Positions 1 to 8,223 of a DNA stretch of 43,194 bases are shown here, piece by piece (the first letter of the stretch is position 1; each line of letters begins with the position of its first letter). The notes beneath the pieces are model-generated. The model was not told where the DNA came from. It made no database searches and worked only from the letters and a program-made list of their open reading frames with translations. The translations under genes were made by a program, and so were the position numbers. Origin of the DNA: Salinicola halophyticus (GTDB lineage Bacteria; Pseudomonadota; Gammaproteobacteria; Pseudomonadales; Halomonadaceae); the NCBI RefSeq assembly GCF_003206695.1, contig NZ_PZJN01000001.1, positions 124,196-167,389 of the forward strand. The letters are read 5' to 3'.

Positions 1-59
1 GGGCGTTTGTCGTTGGGAACGTCGTTGCCTACGTTCCGGTCATCCGTTTCCGACGGCTT

Positions 60-908
60 TCACTTGCCCGGATAGTCGGTCGCTTCCCCGACCGCTCGCC
101 ACTCGCGAATCTCCGCCAGCCGCTCCTCGAGATTCTCGATCACCTTGTCGACACCCCAGGCCCCCAGCACCAGATGACGCGGCGGCTGCGGCTGCGCGAC
201 CAGATCCATCATCGCCTGAGCGGCACGCACCGGATCGCCCGGCTGCTTGCCGCTGTTGCTGCTGGTTCCTGCCATGCGCGCCTTGGCCGTCTCGGCGTAG
301 TCGTCGATCTTGCTCGGTGTCTGCTGCAGCGAGCGTCCGGCCCAATCGGTGCGAAACGGCCCCGGTTCGACACAGGTGACGCGAATGCCCAGCGGCCCGA
401 CCTCGGCCTTGAGCGAATCCGACCAACCTTCCACCGCGTGCTTGCTGGCAGCGTAGTAACCGGAACCTGGAAACTCGATGAAGCCGGCCACCGAGCTGAT
501 GCTGATGACGTGTCCGGCACGGCGTTCGCGCATGCCGGGCAGCACCGCTCGCGTCACCGCGAACAGACCGAAGACGTTGGCGTCGAACTGCGCTCGAATC
601 GCGCTCTCTTCGCCCTCCTCGCAGGAAGCCTGATAGCCGTACCCGGCATTGTTGACCAGCACATCGATCCGGCCGAACTTGTCGTTCGCCGCCGCGACGA
701 CCTCATCGATCTGCGCCGCATCGGTGACATCCAGCGCCAGCGCGAGAACGCGATCTTCGGCGCCTTCGACCAGATCCGCCACACGCTCGCGGGAACGCGC
801 CGTCGCGATGACTTTCCCGCCCTGCTCGATGATCAACTTGGCCAGTTCGCGGCCGAAACCGGTGGAACATCCCGTGATCAACCACACGGGAGAATCGGGC
901 ATGGCCAT
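60..908 (-). CDS. Short-chain dehydrogenase/reductase (SDR)
   Basis: Cytosolic NAD(P)-dependent oxidoreductase of the classical SDR family, 282 residues; the substrate cannot be told from sequence. The Rossmann nucleotide motif TGCSTGFG lies at about residues 12-19, followed by the NNAG motif and the catalytic Ser and YxxxK (SSVAGF then YYAASK). The start is set at ATG 908 because AAAGGAGGT lies just upstream (914-922) and the SDR fold begins at once with PVWLITG. The frame stays open to 1130, but the extra 74 residues are Arg/Ser-rich and unlike an SDR. It diverges from the efflux operon at 1323. The family and start are secure, the role is unknown. Confidence 0.88.
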   Translation of the reverse strand: MAMPDSPVWLITGCSTGFGRELAKLIIEQGGKVIATARSRERVADLVEGAEDRVLALALDVTDAAQIDEVVAAANDKFGRIDVLVNNAGYGYQASCEEGEESAIRAQFDANVFGLFAVTRAVLPGMRERRAGHVISISSVAGFIEFPGSGYYAASKHAVEGWSDSLKAEVGPLGIRVTCVEPGPFRTDWAGRSLQQTPSKIDDYAETAKARMAGTSSNSGKQPGDPVRAAQAMMDLVAQPQPPRHLVLGAWGVDKVIENLEERLAEIREWRAVGEATDYPGK

Positions 909-1113
909 GCAATACCTCCTTTCGAATATCGAGAACACGAGCTGTCGAAAACACGACGCCACGGGAAATAGATCATGACCGTTTGGCAGCGCCGTCGGTG
1001 AACGTGAGTCTCTAGCGTAGACGATCCCCACGGCAACCGATGCCGCCGCCAAGGCCCGATTCGGCGTCCGACGAGTGCCAACGCTTCGTTCTTCGTGCGA
1101 GAGCCGGTTATCG

Positions 1114-1129
1114 TGCGACCTTAGTCGCA
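1114..1129. promoter_or_regulatory. Palindromic candidate operator TGCGAC-N4-GTCGCA
   Basis: Perfect inverted repeat TGCGAC/GTCGCA with a four-base CTTA spacer. It lies seven bases upstream of a sigma70-like -35 that points at the efflux pump genes. The placement suits an activator or a repressor of that promoter, or an operator for the SDR gene. The protein that binds it is unknown. Confidence 0.4.
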
Positions 1130-1135
1130 AGCACC

Positions 1136-1165
1136 TTGAAAGTCATACAACCAAGTCGGGATAAT
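1136..1165 (+). promoter_or_regulatory. Sigma70-like promoter of the efflux operon
   Basis: TTGAAA (1136-1141) matches the -35 consensus at five of six bases. GATAAT (1160-1165) matches the -10 at five of six, with an 18-base spacer. It would give a leader of about 150 bases before the MFS gene at 1323. This is read from sequence only; the start site is not known. Confidence 0.5.
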
Positions 1166-1322
1166 CGCTTAGCGAGCAAAAAATAGACGCGTTATCGATT
1201 CGCCTGCTTCCTTCATTGCCCGATCTTTGCAAGCTGCATTTTGCCTCCTGCACCGTTCAAGGATACCCATTGCCCTTCACCCATCGGATCGCCGTCGCCA
1301 TCGATACTTCGGATGATGACGC

Positions 1323-2876
1323 ATGACCCAGGTCGAGCAGCTTTTCGAGCGCTACGGTCCACGCTATCGGCTGTGGGTGACGTTGACCGTGATGCTGGGC
1401 CTGGTGGCGCTGGGCATGTCGATCACCATCGTCAACGTGGCCATCCCCTACATCAAGGGCGCCTTCGGCATGAGCGACTCGCAGGTCCAGTGGCTGTCTA
1501 CCGGCTTTCTGGCCTCGACCACCGTGTCGCTGCTGGTCGCGCCGTGGCTGGTGGCCGCCGTCGGTCAGCGAGCCACCTTCGTAGGATTGCTGCTGACGTT
1601 CATCGCAGCCTCGATCCTCGGCGGCCTGGGCCAGGGCATGGCGGCGCTGGTGGCGGCGAGGATCGTCCAGGGCGGCATGACCGGGTTGATTCGCCCGGTC
1701 GCCATGCAGGCGCTGTTCGCCGTCTATCCGCCTGAGGGGCGGGGCATGGCGACCGCCATGTACGGCATGTGCCTGGGCCTGCCGCTGACGCTGGCGACCG
1801 TCGTCGGTGGCTGGCTGGTCGAACATTTCACCTGGCGCTACGTGTTCTTCGTCACGCTGCCCATCTGCGCCGCCGCGATCGTGATGGGTCTGTTCTTCCT
1901 GCCCACCCGCGAACAGAAGGGTCCGCGCCCCCCCTTCGACTGGGCCGGTGTGGTGCTGCTGTTCGTGGCCGTGTTTTCGCTACTCGCGGCGCTTTCCAAC
2001 GGCCAGCGCTGGGGCTGGCACGATCCTCGCGTTCCCGAGCTGATACTGGTCTCGGTGCTCTGCGGGGCCACGTTCATCGCCTGGCAGAATCGCGCCAGAC
2101 ACCCCCTGCTCGAGCTGGCGATCTTCCGCAACCGCCTGTTCGTCGTCGGCACCCTGGCGATGTGCCTGTTCGGCGGCACCTTCTACGGCATCATGTACCT
2201 GCTGCCGCAATTCGTGCAGGGAGTGCTGCACTACAGCCCGATCACGGCCGGCCAGATATTCCTGCCCTCCACCGCTGTGCTGGGCATTCTGGTACCGCTG
2301 GTGGGCTGGCTGAGCGATCGCTACCCGCCGCACTGGATCACGCTGCCTGGCCTCGCCTGCACGCTGTTCTCGGTATGGCTGATGGCGCAGATGGACTGGA
2401 ATACCTCGTTCGTCTATCTCGCCATGGCGATGGGCGTTCTCTCCATCGGCATGGCGTCATTCCCGCCGCCGACGTTATCCAACGCCATTGCCGGCCTACC
2501 CGCCCACCTCACCGGTCATGGTTCGGGCGCGATCAACTTTGCGCTGCAGCTGGGAGGCGCGCTGGGCACGGCGGGGCTGGTCATCCTGCTCGATCGTCAG
2601 ACCGCCTATCACGGCCAGCTCCTGAATGCCGGCGTCAACGCGGGTAACGCCATCGCCCGTCAGCAGCTGGGCCAGTTGACCGAGATGGTGGGCCGACTCG
2701 GCGTACCGGAAACCCATCAACCGGCCATGGCCGGCTATCTGATGGGCCGCATCGAGGCGATCTGGGCCTCGATATACGCCTATCAGGACGGCTTCTGGAT
2801 CCTGATCGGGAGCCTGTTTCTGGTGGTGATCCCGTCGATACTGCTCAGCCGCTGGCGAGGCATGTCCCGCGCCTGA
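1323..2876 (+). CDS. DHA2-family MFS drug efflux permease (EmrB-like)
   Basis: Inner-membrane proton antiporter of the 14-helix DHA2/EmrB type, 517 residues, the usual length. Hydrophobic helices run throughout, from WVTLTVMLGLVALG near residue 18 to the C-terminal FWILIGSLFLVVIPSI. The loop after helix 2 and the GGWLVEHFTWRYVFF segment are typical of EmrB proteins. Only 51 bases separate it from a HlyD-type adaptor, so the two should form an EmrAB-like tripartite pump with an outer-membrane channel encoded elsewhere. The substrate cannot be inferred. The ribosome-binding site is weak. Confidence 0.9.
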   Translation: MTQVEQLFERYGPRYRLWVTLTVMLGLVALGMSITIVNVAIPYIKGAFGMSDSQVQWLSTGFLASTTVSLLVAPWLVAAVGQRATFVGLLLTFIAASILGGLGQGMAALVAARIVQGGMTGLIRPVAMQALFAVYPPEGRGMATAMYGMCLGLPLTLATVVGGWLVEHFTWRYVFFVTLPICAAAIVMGLFFLPTREQKGPRPPFDWAGVVLLFVAVFSLLAALSNGQRWGWHDPRVPELILVSVLCGATFIAWQNRARHPLLELAIFRNRLFVVGTLAMCLFGGTFYGIMYLLPQFVQGVLHYSPITAGQIFLPSTAVLGILVPLVGWLSDRYPPHWITLPGLACTLFSVWLMAQMDWNTSFVYLAMAMGVLSIGMASFPPPTLSNAIAGLPAHLTGHGSGAINFALQLGGALGTAGLVILLDRQTAYHGQLLNAGVNAGNAIARQQLGQLTEMVGRLGVPETHQPAMAGYLMGRIEAIWASIYAYQDGFWILIGSLFLVVIPSILLSRWRGMSRA

Positions 2877-2927
2877 TATTGCTGACCGCCTTTCGTTCAT
2901 CCGACTCTTGAAGGACCCATTCACGCC

Positions 2928-4115
2928 ATGACCGCCGATTCCCCTCGACCCGCCAAGCGTCGCCTGCCCCGCAGCGTGAAACTGCTGATACTCGCCATCG
3001 TCGTGGTGCTGTGTCTGATCTGGATCGGGCTGGCGATCGCGCACCGTCTATCCCATGTCAGCGCCCAGGACGCCCGCGTCATGACCGACCAGGTCACCGT
3101 CAGCAGTCGTCTCGACGGTCGGGTCACCGATTTCACGCTCACCGAGGGCGATACGCTCGAGCAAGGCGACGCTGTCGCCACGCTCTACAGCAAGCCCGAC
3201 GAGCGCAGGCTGGCCTCGCTCGAAGCCGATGTCGCCGCCCAGCGCGCTAAGCTCGACTACGAGAAGGCCCGCTTGGCGATGGCCGGGAAGCAGCTGAAGG
3301 GGGGAATGAATCTGACGCATCGCCAATTCGAGGCCAGCCAGGCCGCCGAGAAAGCTGCCCAGGCGCGGCTCACCGAAGCCCAGCGCGATTTCAAGCGCAC
3401 CGATACGCTGTACAAGAAGAAGTCGATCTCCGAGCAACGTCGTGATCAGGATTACTACGCCTACCAGGCCGCTCTCGCCGAACACGCCCAGGCGCAGCAG
3501 GAAGTGGAAGTCAGCCAGGCGCTGGCCGACAACGCCCAGGTGGGCTTCATCAATGGTTCGCAGATGCCGCTGCCCAACCCCGACGTGCTGCACCAGCAGG
3601 TGAAGATCGCCGAGCGCGATCTCGATTCGGCCGAGGCCAAGCGCGACGAGGAACGTCTGCGCCTCGACGATCTCCACGTCACCAGCCCGGTCGACGGCGT
3701 GGTCGACAAGACACTGATCGACCAGGGCGAATACGTCAGCGCCGGACAGCCGATCCTGATGATGCACGATCCCGCGAAGCTGTGGGTGGAAGCCAACATC
3801 AAGGAGACCGATGTCGGCGCGCTGCGCACCGGTCAGTCCGTCGCCATCACCGTCGACGCCTTTCCCGACCAGACCTTCAGCGGTCATGTCGCCGTCATCG
3901 GCCGCGCCGCGACCAGCCAGTTCGCACTGTTACCGGATCCCAATCCTTCCGGCAACTTCACCAAGATCACCCAGCGAATCCCGGTACGCATCCGCTTCGA
4001 CGACGGCCCCACCGAGCTGATCGGCCCCGGTATGATGGTCGGGGTGGATATCGATATCAGTGGTGCCGACCCGCACCAGAGGGACACTCAGGCAGGCTCC
4101 CCTTCCGGAAGCTGA
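2928..4115 (+). CDS. HlyD/EmrA-family periplasmic adaptor protein
   Basis: Membrane-fusion protein of 395 residues that should link the upstream MFS permease to an outer-membrane channel. A short basic N-terminus precedes one membrane segment (about residues 19-41, LLILAIVVVLCLIWIGLA). Next comes the first half of the lipoyl-like domain (SSRLDGRVTDFTLTEGD), a long coiled-coil hairpin rich in Ala, Glu and Lys (about 80-240), the second lipoyl half (VTSPVDGVVDKTLIDQGEYV) and a beta-barrel domain. It is cotranscribed with the permease and ends 17 bases from the convergent gene at 4133. Confidence 0.92.
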   Translation: MTADSPRPAKRRLPRSVKLLILAIVVVLCLIWIGLAIAHRLSHVSAQDARVMTDQVTVSSRLDGRVTDFTLTEGDTLEQGDAVATLYSKPDERRLASLEADVAAQRAKLDYEKARLAMAGKQLKGGMNLTHRQFEASQAAEKAAQARLTEAQRDFKRTDTLYKKKSISEQRRDQDYYAYQAALAEHAQAQQEVEVSQALADNAQVGFINGSQMPLPNPDVLHQQVKIAERDLDSAEAKRDEERLRLDDLHVTSPVDGVVDKTLIDQGEYVSAGQPILMMHDPAKLWVEANIKETDVGALRTGQSVAITVDAFPDQTFSGHVAVIGRAATSQFALLPDPNPSGNFTKITQRIPVRIRFDDGPTELIGPGMMVGVDIDISGADPHQRDTQAGSPSGS

Positions 4116-4132
4116 CAGGACGTTGGACATCG

Positions 4133-4933
4133 CTACTCGCTGCGAACCGCTCGACAGTGCCGCTGCGCCGACTCCTCGATGACGTGCTTGGCATCGATCA
4201 GGATCTCGCGCCCCCAGAACGCGGAGTAGGCGCTGTCGAAGTCGAGCGGTTCGAGGCGTCTGGCGATGCTCTCGACCGTTCCCGCATCGAGCGGAATATT
4301 GTTGGGGTAGGACCACATGAACGACGCCATCCGATCCGGCGTCACCAGTAGCGTGTCACCGGTCAGCAGGACCCGATGCTCGGACCAGTGAAGCACGCTG
4401 GCACCGGGAAAATGACCGCCTAGACGGTAAACATCGACGCCGGGCAGTATCTCGCGTGACTCCCCTTCCCAGAACTCGATTCCAGGATCCGCCACGGTGA
4501 CCCAGTCACGGTCCGCGGCGTGGACGTAGATCGGGCAGTCGAACGCCTGCGCCCAATCCGCCATGGTGGAAAAGAAATGCGGATGCGACAGCACGATGGC
4601 ATCGAGCCCGCCGAGCCCTTCGATGATCTCGATGGTCGCCTCGTCGAGCAGCGTCAGGCAGTCCCACAGCACGTTGCCGGCTGGCGTTCGTACCAGGAAG
4701 GCACGCTGGCCGATGGCGAAGCTTGGCGTGGTGCCTATCGCCATCAGCCCCGGCGCCATGTGGCGGAAGGTGTTGGTGTGACGGGTCGCCAGTTGGGTTG
4801 GCGTCGTCCAGCGCTGGCCTTCGACCGGCACGAACTGCCGCTCGTCTTCGCAGATATCGCAGTGTTCCGGCGGTGTCTCGCTCGGCGGATATTGCACGCC
4901 ACAGGTGGCGCAGATAAAACCGTGGTTACGCAT
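4133..4933 (-). CDS. Zinc-ribbon MBL-fold metallo-hydrolase
   Basis: Predicted cytosolic protein of 266 residues. A four-cysteine N-terminal zinc ribbon (C8xxC11 and C25xxC28) is followed by a metallo-beta-lactamase fold. Fold landmarks are LSHPHFFSTMADW (the first metal motif), GGHFPGASVLHW and LLTGDTL. The first motif keeps two histidines (HPH), but the usual Asp-His of HxHxDH is replaced by Phe-Ser, so the metal site is atypical. The start at 4933 is chosen for the GGGAGGT box just upstream; an earlier ATG at 4987 would add 18 residues. The substrate is unknown. It is convergent with the efflux adaptor gene. Confidence 0.8.
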   Translation of the reverse strand: MRNHGFICATCGVQYPPSETPPEHCDICEDERQFVPVEGQRWTTPTQLATRHTNTFRHMAPGLMAIGTTPSFAIGQRAFLVRTPAGNVLWDCLTLLDEATIEIIEGLGGLDAIVLSHPHFFSTMADWAQAFDCPIYVHAADRDWVTVADPGIEFWEGESREILPGVDVYRLGGHFPGASVLHWSEHRVLLTGDTLLVTPDRMASFMWSYPNNIPLDAGTVESIARRLEPLDFDSAYSAFWGREILIDAKHVIEESAQRHCRAVRSE

Positions 4934-5020
4934 CCCGACCTCCCCTTGGAACCGACTCAGATCATCGCTCTTTTCATTCTTCATCAACGTCGCTTGTTAT
5001 CAACGTAGTTGATTATCGAA

Positions 5021-5962
5021 CTAGCTTGAGGTCCTGCGCTTGCCAGCGATCATAACGCTTTGCTGACGGATCATCAGCCATCCCGCGATCAGGATAGTCG
5101 CCATGCCCACCAGCGTTGGACCATCGGGAACCTCGCCGAATAACCAGAACCCCCAACCGGTCGCGAATAGCAGATAGGCGTAATCGAACGCTCCCACCAG
5201 CGACGAGGGCGCAAGCTGATAGGCTCGGGCAACCGCAGTATTGACGCTCACCATGAGCAACGCGTAAAGCAGGACCAGCAGACACGGCACCGTAGCGAGT
5301 CGCTGCCAGCCACGGGTGAGAAACCCGGATGATGTCTCAGACACGAGGACAGTCACGATGACACTGCCGACCACGCCCGCCAGCAGGAAAGCGACATTGA
5401 GCCCGAGGGCCAATAGCCACGGAGACACGTCGCGGCAGCGCGTTCGCGTCACAACCATCGCCCCGGCATAGCAGAGCGCCGCCAGTAACGGAAGCAACAT
5501 GGCTGGCGAGAACAGCGCCCCACCGGGACGCAGCACGGTCAACACGCCAGCGAAGCCGAGCCACAGTGCGGCCCAGCGTCGCCCCGTCAACGGCTCGCCC
5601 GTCAGCGCGGCCAGCATCGCGATAAACAGCGGCGTGGTGTAGATTCCAACGGCGGCAATGCTCAGTGGAATCCAGGGTAGCGCGGCATAAAACGCAATCC
5701 ACATTGCCAGCAGCAGCAGGCTCCGCAATGCGATCCAGCCACAGCTATCGAGGCGCCGAGGAAGATTGCCGTTCTGACGCCGCCAGCCTATCAGCAGTAT
5801 CGGCAACGAGATCGAGGGCGCGATTACCAATAGTTGCCAAAGTGAGAGGCTGTCGCTGAGATACTTGACTAGCGCGTCTGCCAGGGCGAGGAGAAAAACC
5901 GCGCCGACGATCAGCAGAATGCCGCGGCGAGGGTTATCTTCAAACGTGGAAGGTGCTTTCAT
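5021..5962 (-). CDS. EamA/DMT-superfamily permease
   Basis: Inner-membrane transporter of about 313 residues with ten predicted helices and two EamA repeats, beginning GILLIVGAVFLLALADALVKYLSD. The family exports amino acids, metabolites or drugs; the substrate here is not evident. The start at 5962 is preferred because it gives the usual length. A start at 6043 is possible but would add a soluble Gly/Thr-rich extension. It is divergent from the LysR gene at 6055, so that regulator probably controls it. Confidence 0.85.
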   Translation of the reverse strand: MKAPSTFEDNPRRGILLIVGAVFLLALADALVKYLSDSLSLWQLLVIAPSISLPILLIGWRRQNGNLPRRLDSCGWIALRSLLLLAMWIAFYAALPWIPLSIAAVGIYTTPLFIAMLAALTGEPLTGRRWAALWLGFAGVLTVLRPGGALFSPAMLLPLLAALCYAGAMVVTRTRCRDVSPWLLALGLNVAFLLAGVVGSVIVTVLVSETSSGFLTRGWQRLATVPCLLVLLYALLMVSVNTAVARAYQLAPSSLVGAFDYAYLLFATGWGFWLFGEVPDGPTLVGMATILIAGWLMIRQQSVMIAGKRRTSS

Positions 5963-6015
5963 GGCGGTTCCAGTCGGTGGCAACCGCCAGAGCGTGCCCC
6001 ACCGACCGCCGCCGT

Positions 6016-6029
6016 CACCAGCGATGGTG
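6016..6029. promoter_or_regulatory. Possible LysR-type binding site
   Basis: Inverted repeat CACCA-GCGA-TGGTG in the short gap between the divergent permease and LysR genes. The position is right for a LysR autoregulatory site, but the arms are only five bases long, so chance is possible. Confidence 0.25.
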
Positions 6030-6054
6030 GCGTCACTATCCATGAGCCAGGGTT

Positions 6055-6987
6055 ATGTTTCCGCTGAACCGTTCACTGCCGCCCCTCGCTACCCTGCTCC
6101 CGTTCGAAGCCGCCGCCCGCTGGGAGAGCTTCACTCGCGCCGCCGAAGAGCTCGGCCTGACTCAGGCGGCCATCAGCCGCCAAGTGCGATCGCTGGAAAA
6201 GGACCTTGGCGCGACCCTATTCGAGCGCAGAAACCGCGGTGTCTTCCTGACGCCGGCCGGACGCGAACTGGCCAACGTCATCACCGATGGATTGTCCCGG
6301 ATCGCACAGCAGGCCGACGATCTCCGCGGCGGCGAGCGCGCGCCCCGAGTGATTCTATTCTGCCAACTCTGCGAAGCGTTCTACTGGCTGATGCCTCGGT
6401 TAGCGGCGTTCAATCAGCGCCACCCCGACATCGATCTGAAGCTGGTGACATCGACCCGACCGATGACCGAGCAACGCGACCCGTTCGATATCGCCTTGCA
6501 GACGCATGGCAGACCAAGTGGCAACCATACGCTGGCATTTGTCGCCGCGGATATGATCTATCCCGTCTGCAGTCCCGATCATTCGGCCGCGCGTAACGCG
6601 CCAATCTCGCTGGAAGCGTTGGCGGGCGAGGAGCTGCTTCATCATCGCGCAGAACCGCCCGACTGGATGGAGTGGAGCGGCTGGTTCACGGCCATGGATC
6701 AGGAAGTCTCGCCACCGCTGCCGGGGAAAGTGTTCGACAGCTATCCGCTGATGCTGCAGGCGACACTGGCCGGGCACGGTATCGCACTGGGATGGCGACG
6801 CACGACCGAGCGTTTGATCGACGCTGGAGAGCTGATAAGACCCGTCGAGGAAGCTCTCATTCAACCCGAGGCGATCGCCGTCTATACCCACCGAGAAGCG
6901 ATGGATCGCTACGCGTGTCGGTTGCTGCTCGACTGGCTGGAAGAAACACTGAAGGACACACCGTGCCCTCAGGTCGGCGAGCGCTGA
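6055..6987 (+). CDS. LysR-family transcriptional regulator (GcvA-like)
   Basis: DNA-binding regulator of 310 residues. The N-terminal winged helix-turn-helix spans about residues 9-65 (LLPFEAAARWESFTRAAEEL, then LTQAAISRQVRSLEKDLG and LFERRNRGVFLTPAGREL), which closely resembles the GcvA/AmpR branch. The rest is the effector-binding domain. It is transcribed away from the EamA permease, the classical layout for a LysR gene and its target. The effector is unknown. Confidence 0.9.
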   Translation: MFPLNRSLPPLATLLPFEAAARWESFTRAAEELGLTQAAISRQVRSLEKDLGATLFERRNRGVFLTPAGRELANVITDGLSRIAQQADDLRGGERAPRVILFCQLCEAFYWLMPRLAAFNQRHPDIDLKLVTSTRPMTEQRDPFDIALQTHGRPSGNHTLAFVAADMIYPVCSPDHSAARNAPISLEALAGEELLHHRAEPPDWMEWSGWFTAMDQEVSPPLPGKVFDSYPLMLQATLAGHGIALGWRRTTERLIDAGELIRPVEEALIQPEAIAVYTHREAMDRYACRLLLDWLEETLKDTPCPQVGER

Positions 6988-6997
6988 TCCCATGTCG

Positions 6998-7042
6998 CTC
7001 GATCTCGTCCCCCTCGATCTCGTCCTCCTCGACTTCGAAGCA
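6998..7042 (+). repeat. 15-base tandem repeat, three units
   Basis: Units start at 6998, 7013 and 7028. The first two, CTCGATCTCGTCCCC and CTCGATCTCGTCCTC, differ at one base, and the third is diverged (CTCGACTTCGAAGCA). The repeat lies just after the LysR stop codon and before the DJ-1 gene. It belongs to a set of 15-base-period duplications found in several gene junctions of this window. Confidence 0.75.
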
Positions 7043-7092
7043 CCGGATCCCGCGGTCATCGATTGCGTAACCACCACAAAGGCATTCATCCC

Positions 7093-7779
7093 ATGAAAGT
7101 ATTAATGGTACTGACATCACACGATCAACTTGGCGACACCGGTGAGAAAACCGGCTTCTGGCTCGAAGAGCTGGCAGCGCCTTATGTCGTCTTCCAGGAC
7201 GCCGGCGCCGATATCACGCTGGCCTCGCCCAAGGGGGGTCAGCCCCCGCTGGACCCTAAAAGCGACGACCCGACGGCGGATACCGAAGAGGTCAAACGTT
7301 TCCGCGCTGACGCGGAGGCCATCAAGGCACTGGCCAGCACCCACGTGCTGGCAGATATCGATAGCGACGATTTCGACGCAGTCTTCTACCCTGGCGGCCA
7401 CGGCCCGCTGTGGGACCTGGCCGAAGACAAGGCATCCATTGCGCTGATCGAACGTACCCTGCGGACCGGCCGTCCCGCGGCGCTCGTTTGCCATGCGCCT
7501 GGCGTACTGCGTCACGTGAAGGACGCTGACGGCGCGCCGATCGTGAAGGGTAAAAAGGTCACCGGCTTTTCCAACAGCGAGGAAGAGGCTGTCGGCTTGA
7601 CAGACGTGGTGCCGTTTCTGGTCGAGGACGTGCTCAAGTCACAGGGTGGCGACTACAGCAAAGGCGCTGACTGGTCCTCTTACGTTCTGACCGACGACCT
7701 GCTGATTACCGGCCAGAACCCGGGCTCCTCCGCCGAAACCGCGAAGGCCCTGCTGAAACGACTCAACGAAAAGGGGTAG
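7093..7779 (+). CDS. DJ-1/PfpI-family protein (Hsp31-like)
   Basis: Cytosolic class-I glutamine-amidotransferase-like protein of 228 residues. The nucleophile elbow is ALVCHAPG with Cys133, and an early Glu in GEKTGFWLEEL is the usual partner of that Cys. The FYPGGHGPLWDLAED segment is typical of the Hsp31/YajL-like group, which acts on methylglyoxal or as a chaperone. The start is placed at MKVLMVLTS; an upstream in-frame ATG at 7063 would add ten residues not typical of the family. Five bases separate it from the DUF1330 gene, with which it should be cotranscribed. Confidence 0.88.
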   Translation: MKVLMVLTSHDQLGDTGEKTGFWLEELAAPYVVFQDAGADITLASPKGGQPPLDPKSDDPTADTEEVKRFRADAEAIKALASTHVLADIDSDDFDAVFYPGGHGPLWDLAEDKASIALIERTLRTGRPAALVCHAPGVLRHVKDADGAPIVKGKKVTGFSNSEEEAVGLTDVVPFLVEDVLKSQGGDYSKGADWSSYVLTDDLLITGQNPGSSAETAKALLKRLNEKG

Positions 7780-7783
7780 TTCA

Positions 7784-8071
7784 ATGAGCACTTACGTGAT
7801 CTTCATCAAGGACGCCACCCTCGATAGCGAGGAGATGGCGATCTACGCCGACAAGGCCAGCAAGGCAAGGGGGGAGGTCCCTCCCAAGCCCCTGGCATTC
7901 TATGGCGATATCACCACCCTAGAGGGCCCAGAAGCCGAGGGTGCCGTGGTGCTGGAGTTTCCCGACCGCCAGGCCGCGCTGGCGTGGTATGAAAGCCCGG
8001 CCTATCAGGAGGCCAAGCAGCATCGGCTCAAAGGCGCCGACTATCGTGTCATGATGGTGGAAGGGGTTTAA
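7784..8071 (+). CDS. DUF1330 domain-containing protein
   Basis: Small protein of 95 residues covering one complete DUF1330 domain, a ferredoxin-like dimeric alpha/beta fold. Visible family features are the start TYVIFIKDATL, the central VVLEFPDRQAALAWYESPAYQ and the end YRVMMVEG. The molecular role is not established. It is the last gene of a two-gene unit with the DJ-1-like protein and is followed by a strong terminator. Confidence 0.88.
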   Translation: MSTYVIFIKDATLDSEEMAIYADKASKARGEVPPKPLAFYGDITTLEGPEAEGAVVLEFPDRQAALAWYESPAYQEAKQHRLKGADYRVMMVEGV

Positions 8072-8103
8072 CGGCTAGCGGTTGCCGGTAGAAATTCCAG
8101 TGC

Positions 8104-8137
8104 AAAGGGGGCGGCAAGTGATAATGCCGCCCCCTTT
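8104..8137. terminator. Rho-independent terminator (bidirectional)
   Basis: A perfect 13-base stem AAAGGGGGCGGCA / TGCCGCCCCCTTT (8104-8116 and 8125-8137) encloses an eight-base loop, and TTTATTG lies across its 3' end. It lies between the DUF1330 gene and the convergent PoxB-like gene and could serve both. Confidence 0.88.
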
Positions 8138-8223
8138 ATTGTGCAGCCTCTCCGGTATGGACCGACAACCTCCGGCCGTCATCGATGCCACCGCCAGCTC
8201 GACAGAAAAAACCGCCGGATCGT

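Larger units (their letters stand above)
909..1322. promoter_or_regulatory. 414-base divergent intergenic region, SDR / efflux pump
   Basis: Gene-free spacer between two divergent genes. It contains a plus-strand promoter-like pair and a 16-base palindrome, listed separately. The bases nearest the pump gene (about 1200-1320) are T/C-rich and show no further clear signal. No regulator gene lies next to it, so any repressor acting here must be encoded elsewhere. Confidence 0.5.

Noticed and set aside
1-59. Short inverted repeat GGAACGT/ACGTTCC at 16-37
   Set aside because: The arms are only seven bases and there is no T-run or context at the window edge to give it a role.
909-1130. Extended N-terminus of the SDR gene (74 more residues)
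   Set aside because: The extra part is Arg/Ser-rich, has no SDR features, and a perfect ribosome-binding site supports the start at 908.
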